Below are positions 45,115-52,924 of a DNA stretch of 64,000 bases, one piece after another. The DNA is taken from NCBI RefSeq assembly GCF_006151805.1, contig NZ_VDDA01000017.1, positions 62,001-126,000 on the forward strand. Reading direction: 5' to 3'. Origin of the DNA: Methylobacterium terricola. GTDB lineage: Bacteria > Pseudomonadota > Alphaproteobacteria > Rhizobiales > Beijerinckiaceae. How positions within the stretch are numbered: position 1 is the stretch's first letter; each line of letters starts with the position of its first letter. A model generated the notes under the pieces. That model was given only the letters and a program-made list of their open reading frames with translations. It had not been told where the DNA came from and made no database searches. The position numbers were made by a program, and so were the translations under genes.

Positions 45115-45321
45115 TTGCCCACCATCCTCGTCGTCACGCTGATCTGCGCCTCGTCCCTGGCGGCGAAGGATTGCACCCGCGACACCGCCCAGGACGTGAT
45201 CACCCATCCGGCCCATACGCCGCAGGAATGCCTGCTGTTGGGCCCCGCCATCGCGGCTGGCTCGGGTCGAGGCACCGAGGCGGGGACCTATGTGAAGACG
45301 TTGTGCGAGCGGCGGCGCTAA
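45115..45321 (+). CDS. Small exported protein of unknown function
   Basis: A 68-residue protein with a TTG start at 45115, preceded by GGGAGG at 5-nt spacing. N-terminal hydrophobic segment TILVVTLICASSLAA could be a short signal peptide with cleavage after SLAA, leaving KDCTRDTAQDV...TPQECLLLG...GTYVKTLCERRR with three cysteines. Small proteins of this pattern (LxC...A.EC...GTY.K..CE) are widespread in Methylobacterium, but the function is not known to me. Last high-GC gene before the A+T-rich region. Confidence 0.65.
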   Translation: MPTILVVTLICASSLAAKDCTRDTAQDVITHPAHTPQECLLLGPAIAAGSGRGTEAGTYVKTLCERRR

Positions 45322-46024
45322 TGCCTGCGATCGAGTCCAGCCGACGCGCCTTCCTCTCGCTCGCTCGTTCCAGCCATGCCCGATTCCAGACTGGTGGCGA
45401 ACGCTCAATCGGCGGGCGGCCTGTCGCCAGTCCTGATCACCGCCGAAGGGCTCGGCCAGATGAAAGCTGATCCAAGGGTTCAGGCGGTCAAGGCAACTGC
45501 CTTGTTCGGCATCACCCAGGCCAAAGATCGGAATTTAACGAGACCCCTATCGCGATTAGATCCCGCGGACGCCGCCAACCGGTTAGCAGACAGCGATCTT
45601 ACGAGTTCATGACGGCCTTCGGAGCCAGCTGGATCCAAGCTATCCACCGCAACATGATAATGAAGCACGAACTTAACGAAAACGGCAACCGAATAAAGGG
45701 GTAAAATATTAGGAAACGCCCTTTCACATAACCATTATGCCATCAAGGAGCACCGAATCCCTTCGAGAAGCTAAGATGAATCCAGCACCAAAGAGAGCGG
45801 CGCCATGTAGCGGTCTGACGCTGCTCTTGTGCTCCAATTTCACCGCATTTTCTGCGACGAACCGGTATCCACTTCGCCTGAAATTGCTCCAGATTTCCCT
45901 GGCCACGGTACTTGTATCGTCCAAGGCGGTGAGATCGGCTCCAAGAACCGATCACATCTCACACAACGCCAAGCCGCTAGCGTGGCTCGTTGACATTGAC
46001 ACCGCCGATCCTGTGCAACTTTAC
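45322..46024. other. A+T-rich intergenic region, left edge of the island
   Basis: About 700 bp with G+C content falling visibly from about 45470 onward. Two short frames (45376-45612 plus; 45724-45924 minus) lack starts, ribosome sites or recognisable motifs; the second ends LFGAGFILASRRDSVLLDG, which might be a worn glycosyltransferase N-terminus. I see no tRNA, integrase or terminator. Confidence 0.5.
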
Positions 46025-47404
46025 TTATAGAATTGCCCCATAAATCTCGACTTCATCAAGATGAAAATAGTCCCGGGTTGTCAACCAGAGCTTGACAAAT
46101 GTTGCTTTTCGATCAGTTCTCACGATCAACGGATGCCCGTCGACGCCTCCGAAAGGCGACTCGCCAGAGTTGTGAAATAAGCGCTCCCAGTTCTCCCCGT
46201 CGACCGACGTGTCGATCACGAGTGGATAAGCACGGGCTGCCATACTCGGATTCTTAAGTGAATTGAAAACGCGGATCTCCGAAATCTGCGCTAGGCCGCC
46301 GAGGTCCGTCTTCCACCACGGATTCTCCTCGATCTCGGTGTGAAAACCGTCTGCCCCCGTGTGAATGCCACTGATCGCACCGCGTGCATCCGAGACAGGA
46401 TCCTTGCCGACCGACCAAGGACTAATCGAACTCTGCTCGGGGCTCGATCCGCGCGCGAGATTCGGCAAAGGATTTGGCGTCACCAATGACGTCGATCGGG
46501 CACGCCGAGCGATCTCGCTCTTATAACTACTCCAGTAATCGTGCAGGTAGAGATCTTCCTTCTCAGCCAATCGTCCGAGGAAGCCAGCAAATTCCTCCGT
46601 CCGACTGGGCAAGCCTGCCCACATCGGTTGGAAGTAATACGCTCCTAACGTGCCACGATCGGCGCGCCGCTGAAAATCCTTCTTCGACCTAAATAGATAA
46701 TGATATAGGACTGCCGTTTCGATAATTCGTTTCCGCCGGCCGATATCGGCCATGAAGCGCTCGGCCGAATGCGGAAATTCAGCGAAGAACTCTGTCATCG
46801 ACTCACCCAGGACGTTGACCTCACGCAAACCTGCAGCGACAGTGGGTGGCCAACGGTGATTCAACATATCGACGGGAGGGCGCCCAATATGGCGCGCATC
46901 GATGGCGCTGCTGCGATTCAACGTCTTCGTGAAGTAGTTCATCTGCACCATTTCACTCTCCCGGTGCGTGAACTGCAGCAAGGTGCTGCCAGCCGGCCGT
47001 TCTTCAAAATCCTCGGGACCGAACCAGATCCAATTGAAATGAATGCAATCGACATTGCCCTCACGTCCGCGCATAAATTCCTTGATCGAGTTATGCGGCT
47101 TCAACGTGAGAAATTCATCCGCGTCGATAAACAGGAACCAGTCACACTCGTTTTTATGGCTCTCCAAAAAATGAACCCAGCATGCAGCCTGCTGGCCCTG
47201 ATAAGGCATATGATGGAAAGTTACAAACGGACGATCACATTCGATATAGGGCAGAAGCTGCTCATACATTTCAGCAGGATCGTCATCATTACAATATATA
47301 TAGGCATGATCAAAGCCAAGAGAGATATAATACTGGAGCCATTCGACAATGGTGGCACTCTCCCACCGGGCAGTATTAAGAATTGCATGTTGATATTTAG
47401 CCAT
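46025..47404 (-). CDS. Family-2-type glycosyltransferase with C-terminal F5/8 type C (discoidin-like) domain
   Basis: A 459-residue protein with codon use unlike its high-GC neighbours. Residues 1-300 form a GT-A-type transferase of the Glyco_tranf_2_4/GT92-like group: KYQHAILNTARWESATIVEW, GFDHAYIYCNDDDP and the metal-binding DxD at D94-A-D96 (WFLFIDADEFL). Residues about 316-459 resemble an F5/8 type C carbohydrate-binding module (NPWWKTDLGGLAQISEIRVF and a Trp/Phe-rich C-terminal jelly-roll end, YFHLDEVEIYG). ATG 47404. Such fused proteins are seen among polysaccharide or surface-glycan genes. No signal peptide. Substrate unknown. Confidence 0.8.
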   Translation of the reverse strand: MAKYQHAILNTARWESATIVEWLQYYISLGFDHAYIYCNDDDPAEMYEQLLPYIECDRPFVTFHHMPYQGQQAACWVHFLESHKNECDWFLFIDADEFLTLKPHNSIKEFMRGREGNVDCIHFNWIWFGPEDFEERPAGSTLLQFTHRESEMVQMNYFTKTLNRSSAIDARHIGRPPVDMLNHRWPPTVAAGLREVNVLGESMTEFFAEFPHSAERFMADIGRRKRIIETAVLYHYLFRSKKDFQRRADRGTLGAYYFQPMWAGLPSRTEEFAGFLGRLAEKEDLYLHDYWSSYKSEIARRARSTSLVTPNPLPNLARGSSPEQSSISPWSVGKDPVSDARGAISGIHTGADGFHTEIEENPWWKTDLGGLAQISEIRVFNSLKNPSMAARAYPLVIDTSVDGENWERLFHNSGESPFGGVDGHPLIVRTDRKATFVKLWLTTRDYFHLDEVEIYGAIL

Positions 47405-47982
47405 GAATGACTCGCACAACCTTTTCACCGCTCGCCAAGACGCAGCGTGCGTGCTAGCACACTGACCTCAAGGCGAAACCCATTGCCACGATATCGTGTT
47501 CCAGCGCGCCGGCCGTCACGACGGTGGACGTTAGAACTTTTTCGCGCCGCATATATCATCTGAATGGGCCTCAGTCAATCTTTACTCTATGCTAATTATC
47601 CGCAGGCTATGCGTGATGCTTCCAAGTATTGTGTTATTTCCGGATATGCTCGCGAGAAACATTGAAAATGAAAAATTCATGACTGCCGGTAAAGCGGGAA
47701 GGGCACGCCTACCTCCTCCGGATAACGCGCGATCAATGATTTACGCTTGAATTTTCAAGTAACGGCAGCGAAAAAAAATTTATTTATTTAAATTTTCCTT
47801 GAAATGCGTCACCCCCCCGACAATCGATCCGTAATTGACAATTTTAAGCCGCATTTTGCGCGTCATAGTTGCGACATATACGCGCACATACATAGAGTGT
47901 TGCATTTTATATTTTGCGACATGCGGACTTGTCAAAATTGTCGCTCTCCAGCTAGAAGCACGCGCTGATCGAAAGTGACAGT
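47405..47982. other. A+T-rich divergent promoter region between two glycosyltransferase genes
   Basis: About 580 bp, the most A+T-rich stretch of the window, with runs such as AAAAAAAATTTATTTATTTA at 47767-47790. No ORF of note. It probably carries promoters for both divergent genes; such DNA is a likely target for nucleoid silencing proteins. Confidence 0.55.
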
Positions 47983-48087
47983 ATGATGTATCTCAGAACT
48001 TAGCACGGTACCTACCTCGGCATCGTCGATGGCGGCGCTCTGGGCCATATCAGCCTGACAAATCAGGCACTCCCGCTGCTCATCTCA
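47983..48087 (+). other. In-frame 5' remnant of the GT61 gene, interrupted by an amber codon
   Basis: In the same frame as the downstream GT61 gene, ATG ATG TAT CTC AGA ACT is followed by TAG (48001-48003) and then 28 sense codons reading HGTYLGIVDGGALGHISL... with no break into the main ORF. LRT-x-HGTYLGI resembles the first strand of fascin-like beta-trefoil domains, and VGEWETFTPV further on is also typical of them. The TAG may derive from AAG or CAG. GAAAGTGAC lies just upstream of the ATG pair. Confidence 0.6.
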
Positions 48088-49320
48088 TTGCCAGACGAGC
48101 TGGGCCTTGTGGCGGACGGCCCGTTCGCTGGCCTGTATCTTCAGCGGTCAAACGCTGGCATAACAATCAGTGATGGAAGCTTCTATTTTTGCGCTGCGCC
48201 TGATCGCCAAGATCTTTCAGCCGATCGGGAGCGCGTCGGTGAATGGGAGACGTTCACGCCCGTCAGCGAGGCCGCCATGCTCTCGCATCTCGCGGTCGCC
48301 GAGAAAAAACGTACGGGTAGTCCTCTGGTCGAATGCGACATGATGTGGGGGCAGGCGAAAATCATTGCTTCCGATCCAAGTGTCACAATCAAAGACTCTT
48401 GTATCTATCTACCTTTTACCCCTGATGGCACATGGGGACTCTTCAATACAGACGGCAGCCCTGAACTTGATGCGTTCGGAAATTTTGTGATCTACCGACA
48501 GAGCACAAAAACGAATCTAACAGCAGATAGCATTAAGGAGGTCGCAGATATCACAAATTATATGTATGTAAGATATTTTAATTGCCATTTCGGCCACTTT
48601 CTAGTCGATACCTTACCACGGCTGTGGATGTTCCGCTCAGCCTATTCCAGGAAAAGCAAGCTATTGTGCCACAGTGACGCGCCGCCGAGTCACTGGTTCC
48701 GGTTCCCGTACATTGCCGAGATTATGGGGCGACTTGGTCTGACTCCGGACAACTTCGACGTTCTCGATCGTCCGACGCGGCTTCGCAACGTAATCATCCC
48801 ACGCACGAGCTTACTTCCGCAGAACTCAGCACATCGCTGCTACGCGCATTTCGCCCGCGATTTATTCCGCGACGTTCTCGCCGGTACGATCGACTCAAAC
48901 AACCGGCCTATCTATTACTCCAAAACCAGACTCTCGATCGGGGTCGGCTGCATAGCCAACGAACTGGAGATTGAGGAAAATCTGGCCTCGCGCGGTGTCG
49001 AGATCGTTTATCCAGAAACTCTCCCGATTGTTGATCAGGTTAAGCTCATGTCCGAGCGTCGTTTCATCCTCGGAACCGCCGGGTCTTTCCTGCACGCGAG
49101 CGTGTTCTGCCCGCCAAGACATATGAATATCTTGAGCATGAAAAGGTCAGTCAACGCAAATTACCATCTCATCGATCGAATCTGCGAATCCCGCACGAAG
49201 TATTTGTACTCCCCTGAGGCACATACCAGCCCCGTGCCGCGGAAAAATTTTGGTGAAGTGATCTACATGCCGAACGCCCCGCTGGTCGCCAAACACCTCT
49301 ACGATAGCCTGTCTTTGTGA
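48088..49320 (+). CDS. Glycosyltransferase family 61 (DUF563)-type protein, probably N-terminally truncated
   Basis: A 410-residue ORF; the first usable codon after the amber at 48001 is a TTG at 48088 with no good ribosome site. An N-terminal beta-trefoil-like part (to about residue 60; VGEWETFTPV) is followed by the GT61 catalytic region: YFNCHFGHFLVDTLPRLWMF, FDVLDRPTRLRNVIIPR, PIYYSKTRLS, LASRGVEIVYPETLPIVDQV and ERRFILGTAGSFLHASVFCPP. These are standard DUF563 motifs. It is A+T-rich with codons rare in its neighbours (TTA, ATA). It may be a decaying gene or depend on alternative initiation or amber readthrough. Confidence 0.7.
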   Translation: MPDELGLVADGPFAGLYLQRSNAGITISDGSFYFCAAPDRQDLSADRERVGEWETFTPVSEAAMLSHLAVAEKKRTGSPLVECDMMWGQAKIIASDPSVTIKDSCIYLPFTPDGTWGLFNTDGSPELDAFGNFVIYRQSTKTNLTADSIKEVADITNYMYVRYFNCHFGHFLVDTLPRLWMFRSAYSRKSKLLCHSDAPPSHWFRFPYIAEIMGRLGLTPDNFDVLDRPTRLRNVIIPRTSLLPQNSAHRCYAHFARDLFRDVLAGTIDSNNRPIYYSKTRLSIGVGCIANELEIEENLASRGVEIVYPETLPIVDQVKLMSERRFILGTAGSFLHASVFCPPRHMNILSMKRSVNANYHLIDRICESRTKYLYSPEAHTSPVPRKNFGEVIYMPNAPLVAKHLYDSLSL

Positions 49321-49419
49321 CTCCCGGTCGTCTGGCCTTGCGCTCGGGCGAGGTCCGTCAATGATCCGACTGCCAGCAAACCCACTCGTCCAGAAGGTGG
49401 CAAGTGCGGCGGGCTTCCT

Positions 49420-49429
49420 CGCCGATTGG
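49420..49429. repeat. Left target-site duplication of the ISAs1-type element
   Basis: CGCCGATTGG, identical to 50338-50347 on the other side of the element. Confidence 0.9.
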
Positions 49430-50337
49430 CAGGGGAATCGCTTCAGCTTTTTGAAGGGTCTGCGGGTGTGTGTCGGAGCAGGGCTTCGAGGTAGTTGGGA
49501 ATGAGATTGGCGAGCTTTCTGCGGGCCTTGAGGCTGTGGCGGTCGTACGGTGTGCGTACGAGGTTGATGGCCATATGGCGCACCACCGCCATGTTCTGCG
49601 GGCCTGATCCGGTCCGCAGCCGCACGAGATCGTCGTGGAAGACGACGTCGAGCACCCAGTGCAGGCGGTTCTCGATCTGCCAGTGCGCCCGCATGGCAGC
49701 TGCGAAGGTCTTGGTGTCGAGCCTCGCTGAAGAGAGATAGTAGCGGCGCTCGTGTTCGATCCGACCAGCGCGTTCGACTTGCGTCTCGATCATGCCGACC
49801 ATCGCCAGATGAGGCATGTGCGGCTCATCGGGGTAGCGGCGATCCGAGGTCAGCCAACTCACGTCATGGCATACGCTGGCGCGGCGGCGTTCGAGGCGGC
49901 CATGATCGTTGTCGAGCGTCTCGTGAGTGTCCACGATCATGTCGCTGGAATCGGCAAAGACGCGCACGACGGCATCGTGGGTGGCGGGACGGTTGGCCTT
50001 GAGCGCGTTTATGACGTCGTTGAGGGTATCGTGAGCGGGCAGGCCCCGCGCGTAGGGCAGGAAGCGACGCAGGAAGTCCAGGCGCTGGTCGCCCCACAGC
50101 CGGATCTCGACGAAGTCGCCCATGCCGCAGAGCGTGGCGCACAACACCAGCAGCAGGATCTCGGGCAGCGGGTAGATCACCCGCCAATGCTGGCGCGGGT
50201 CTCCCAGAGATGAGAAATGGTCGAGGATCGACAGCGATGACGGCATGGGGGCCTCGCAGAGCGCCAGGCCCCTCCTGAAACACGATCCTCATCCGCGCGC
50301 AGCTCAAACCCGCTCCAGCGCTGAGGCGATTGCCCTG
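49430..50337 (-). mobile_element. Internally deleted ISAs1-family insertion sequence
   Basis: A 908-bp element bounded by 18-bp terminal inverted repeats, CAGGGGAATCGCTTCAGC (49430-49447) and the complement of 50320-50337, CAGGGCAATCGCCTCAGC (16/18 matching). Perfect 10-bp target duplications flank it, as known for ISAs1-family transposition. Typical members are about 1.2-1.3 kb; about 330 bp are missing from the transposase gene, so this copy is probably non-autonomous. It lies at the right edge of the A+T-rich island, about 185 bp upstream of rpsB. Confidence 0.9.
49443..50246 (-). CDS. ISAs1-family transposase with in-frame internal deletion
   Basis: A 267-residue ORF, against about 370-380 in the family. 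Residues 1-82 match the N-terminal associated domain (SSLGDPRQHWRVIYPLPEIL, LPAHDTLNDVINAL). The sequence then jumps at residues 81-83 straight to KANRPATHDAV, which in full-length members follows the ...LLALKANRP motif about 110 residues later. The shared AL at the junction suggests microhomology deletion. The lost part carries the DGK(xx)RRS and (T/A)IDAMG catalytic aspartates. The rest, HGRLERRRASVCHDVSWL and AHWQIENRLHWVLDVVFHDD, is intact. The enzyme should be inactive. The stop overlaps the left inverted repeat. Confidence 0.88.
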   Translation of the reverse strand: MPSSLSILDHFSSLGDPRQHWRVIYPLPEILLLVLCATLCGMGDFVEIRLWGDQRLDFLRRFLPYARGLPAHDTLNDVINALKANRPATHDAVVRVFADSSDMIVDTHETLDNDHGRLERRRASVCHDVSWLTSDRRYPDEPHMPHLAMVGMIETQVERAGRIEHERRYYLSSARLDTKTFAAAMRAHWQIENRLHWVLDVVFHDDLVRLRTGSGPQNMAVVRHMAINLVRTPYDRHSLKARRKLANLIPNYLEALLRHTPADPSKS

Positions 50338-50347
50338 CGCCGATTGG
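50338..50347. repeat. Right target-site duplication of the ISAs1-type element
   Basis: CGCCGATTGG, the second copy of the 10-bp duplicated target. Confidence 0.9.
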
Positions 50348-50532
50348 GCGCCGCCTTGCCATCCCGCCCCCGATCGGATAAAGGCCCGCCCATCCCACAC
50401 GCGGAGCCGGCCTCATGCCTGAATGAGGCGCTTCCGGTGGCCGGTCGCCTCCTGGTTCTTGTCTCTCGGCAATTCCCTCGGTGCGTCGGTCGCTTCCTCC
50501 GCGGCGGTGACAACCGGAGAGAACAAGAGACC

Positions 50533-51582
50533 ATGGCCCTTCCCGACTTCTCCATGCGCCAGCTGCTCGAGGCCGGCTCCCACTTCGGCCACCAGGCGCA
50601 CCGCTGGAACCCGAAGATGCAGTCGTACATCTTCGGCACCCGCAACAACATCCACATCATCGACCTCGCCCAGACCGTGCCGGCCCTGGCCCAGGCGCTG
50701 CAGGCGGTGAGCGACACCGTCGCCAAGGGCGGCCGGGTGCTGTTCGTCGGCACCAAGCGCCAGGCGGCCGACACCATCGCGGACGCGGCCAAGCGCTCGG
50801 CCCAGTACTACGTGAACTCCCGCTGGCTCGGCGGCACGCTGACCAACTGGAAGACCATCTCGGGCTCGATCCAGCGCCTGCGCAAGGTCGACGAGATCCT
50901 CGCCGGCGGCGGCCAGGGCCTCACCAAGAAGGAGCGCCTGATGCTGTCCCGCGAGAAGGACAAGCTCGAGAAGGCGCTCGGCGGCATCAAGGACATGGGC
51001 GGCGTGCCCGACCTGCTGTTCGTGATCGACACCAATAAGGAGCAGCTGGCGATCAAGGAGGCGAACCGCCTCAAGATCCCGGTGGCGGCCATCGTCGACA
51101 CCAACTGCAATCCGGACGGCATCACCTACGTGGTTCCGGCCAACGACGATGCCGGCCGCGCCATCGCGCTCTACTGCGACCTCGTCGCCCGCGCGGCGAT
51201 CGACGGCATCTCCCGCGGCCAGGGTGCGCTCGGCATCGACCTCGGCGAGTCCGACGAGCCGATGGCCGAGGAGCTGCCGGCGCTGGCCAACGAGCCCGAG
51301 GTCGCGACCGTCGACATCTCGGAGCCCTATAGCGGCGAGCCCTTCGAGCTGCTGGCCGCCCCCCGCGGCGCCCCGGACGACCTGACCAAGCTGACGGGCG
51401 TCGGCCCGCAGCTGGTGCAGAAGCTCAACGACGCCGGCATCTACCATTACTGGCAGATCGCCGCGATGAGCGCCGAGGACATCGCCAAGGTCGATGCCGA
51501 CCTGAAGCTCAACGGCCGCATCGACCGCGACGGCTGGGTGAACCAGGCCCGCGGCTTCGTCGAGGCCGCCGCCGCGGCGTAA
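50533..51582 (+). CDS. rpsB: 30S ribosomal protein S2 with C-terminal helix-hairpin-helix extension
   Basis: Small-subunit ribosomal protein. Residues 1-235 are canonical S2 (SMRQLLEAGSHFGHQAHRWN, GRVLFVGTKRQAADTI, SRWLGGTLTNWKTI, DLLFVIDTNKEQLAIKEA, IVDTNCNPDGITYVVPANDD). The protein is 349 residues, about 100 longer than E. coli S2. After an acidic linker, residues about 283-345 form a helix-hairpin-helix-like module (DDLTKLTGVGPQLVQKLNDA, YHYWQIAAMSAEDI, GWVNQARGF) like the tail seen on several rhizobial ribosomal and NADH-dehydrogenase proteins. ATG 50533, with GGAGAGAACAAGAGACC upstream. First gene of the rpsB-tsf operon. Confidence 0.97.
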   Translation: MALPDFSMRQLLEAGSHFGHQAHRWNPKMQSYIFGTRNNIHIIDLAQTVPALAQALQAVSDTVAKGGRVLFVGTKRQAADTIADAAKRSAQYYVNSRWLGGTLTNWKTISGSIQRLRKVDEILAGGGQGLTKKERLMLSREKDKLEKALGGIKDMGGVPDLLFVIDTNKEQLAIKEANRLKIPVAAIVDTNCNPDGITYVVPANDDAGRAIALYCDLVARAAIDGISRGQGALGIDLGESDEPMAEELPALANEPEVATVDISEPYSGEPFELLAAPRGAPDDLTKLTGVGPQLVQKLNDAGIYHYWQIAAMSAEDIAKVDADLKLNGRIDRDGWVNQARGFVEAAAAA

Positions 51583-51639
51583 CCGCCGGCACGGATCTCA
51601 CGCGGGGCGCGTTTGCCCTGCGGACCTGACGCTTCCAAG

Positions 51640-51662
51640 CCCGGCGCCGCCACGGCGCCGGG
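51640..51662 (+). terminator. Hairpin between rpsB and tsf
   Basis: CCCGGCGCCG-CCA-CGGCGCCGGG: perfect 10-bp stem and 3-nt loop followed by TTCCCTTTAT. It may act as an attenuator or partial terminator that sets the rpsB:tsf ratio. Confidence 0.65.
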
Positions 51663-51745
51663 TTCCCTTTATCCGCCGACCGGCGTCGCCCCAAGGTGGC
51701 ATCGCCCCCATGTGGCGCCGGGGCGCCAATCGAGAGGATCCCACG

Positions 51746-52669
51746 ATGGCCAACATCACGGCAGCGATGGTCAAGGAGCTGCGCGAGAAGACCGGCGCGG
51801 GCATGATGGATTGCAAGTCGGCCCTCAACGAGACCGCCGGCGACCTCGAGGCAGCCGTGGATTGGCTGCGCAAGAAGGGCCTTGCTAAGGCCGCCAAGAA
51901 GGCCGGCCGCGTCGCCGCCGAGGGTCTGGTCGCGGTCGAGTCCGCCGGCCACCACGCCGCGGTGCTCGAGGTGAACTCCGAGACCGACTTCGTGGCCCGC
52001 AACGACGGCTTCCAGGCCTTCGTCCGCGAAGCGGCCAAGCTCGCGCTCCAGGCCGGCGACAGCATCGAGACCCTCGAGGCCGCGAAGTTCCCGGGCGCCG
52101 AGACCACGGTGAAGGACAAGCTGCAGGAGCTGATCGCCACCATCGGCGAGAACATGACCCTGCGCCGTGTCGCCAAGCTCTCGGTCGAGAAGGGCGTCAT
52201 CGCGAGCTACGTGCACGGCCAGGTCTCCGAGGGCCTCGGCAAGATCGGCGTTCTCGTCGCCCTCGAATCGGCCGGCGACGTGACCTTCCTCAGCCAGCTC
52301 GGCCGCCAGATCGCCATGCACGTCGCGGCGACCAACCCGGTGGCGCTGGACGCCTCGGGCGTCGATGCCGCCACGGTCGAGCGCGAGAGCAACATCCTGC
52401 GCGAGAAGAACGCCGGCAAGCCGGACCACGTGATGGCCAAGATCGTCGAGAGCGGCCTGAAGAGCTACTACAAGGAGGTCACCCTCCTCGAGCAGCCCTT
52501 CGTGCACGACTCGTCGAAGACGGTCTCGCAGGTGCTCAAGGAGTCCGAGGGCAAGGCCGGCGGCCCGGTCAAGCTCACCGGCTTCGTCCGCTACGCGCTC
52601 GGCGAGGGCATCGAGAAGGAAGAGGCCCCGGACTTTGCCGCCGAGGTCGCCGCGGCGGCCAAGGGCTGA
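51746..52669 (+). CDS. tsf: Translation elongation factor Ts
   Basis: Guanine-nucleotide exchange factor for EF-Tu. The 307 residues have an N-terminal UBA-like domain (ITAAMVKELREKTGAGMMDCKSALNET), the core EF-Tu-contacting motif HHAAVLEVNSETDFVARND, and the dimerisation domains (VLVALESAGDVTFLSQLGRQIAMHVAATNP). ATG 51746 preceded by GAGAGGATCCC. The last codons and stop are tandemly duplicated (52657-52686). A strong terminator follows at 52750. Confidence 0.97.
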   Translation: MANITAAMVKELREKTGAGMMDCKSALNETAGDLEAAVDWLRKKGLAKAAKKAGRVAAEGLVAVESAGHHAAVLEVNSETDFVARNDGFQAFVREAAKLALQAGDSIETLEAAKFPGAETTVKDKLQELIATIGENMTLRRVAKLSVEKGVIASYVHGQVSEGLGKIGVLVALESAGDVTFLSQLGRQIAMHVAATNPVALDASGVDAATVERESNILREKNAGKPDHVMAKIVESGLKSYYKEVTLLEQPFVHDSSKTVSQVLKESEGKAGGPVKLTGFVRYALGEGIEKEEAPDFAAEVAAAAKG

Positions 52670-52686
52670 ACGGCCAAGGGCTGAAC
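52657..52686. repeat. 15-bp perfect tandem duplication spanning the tsf stop codon
   Basis: GGCCAAGGGCTGAAC occurs at 52657-52671 and again, identical, at 52672-52686. The first copy contains the last two tsf codons and TGA; the second repeats them after the stop. Confidence 0.95.
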
Positions 52687-52749
52687 GAACAGGCGCTGCA
52701 CGATCGAGGGCCGAGCGGCCCGACCCGCGCATCGCGCGACGGTCGAGAA

Positions 52750-52782
52750 GGGGGTCCGCCCGTGCGGGCCCCCTTTTTCTTG
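52750..52782 (+). terminator. Rho-independent terminator of rpsB-tsf
   Basis: GGGGGTCCGC-CCGT-GCGGGCCCCC with one G-U pair, followed by TTTTTCTT. It separates tsf from pyrH. Confidence 0.92.
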
Positions 52783-52924
52783 GCCGGATCCTGGCTGACG
52801 GGCGTACCGATTCCGGCCTTCCGGCGCCTCGACGGGCCGGGATCGACAGGCTAGAACCCGGGCCGACTCGTAACGACACGTGACGCCGACAGTGGCTGCC
52901 CCACGGGCGGCCAGAGGAGCCCCC

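Noticed and set aside
45376..45612. 78-codon plus-strand frame at the island edge
   Set aside because: No start context, no ribosome site, no recognisable motif; treated as non-coding.
45724..45924. 66-codon minus-strand frame ending LFGAGFILASRRDSVLLDG
   Set aside because: Could be a worn glycosyltransferase N-terminus, but too short and without a credible start to call a gene.
46769..47410. 213-codon plus-strand frame opposite the family-2 glycosyltransferase
   Set aside because: Antisense to a gene with clear GT-A motifs; its translation has none.
49752..50213. 153-codon plus-strand frame within the IS element
   Set aside because: Antisense to the transposase; no independent support.
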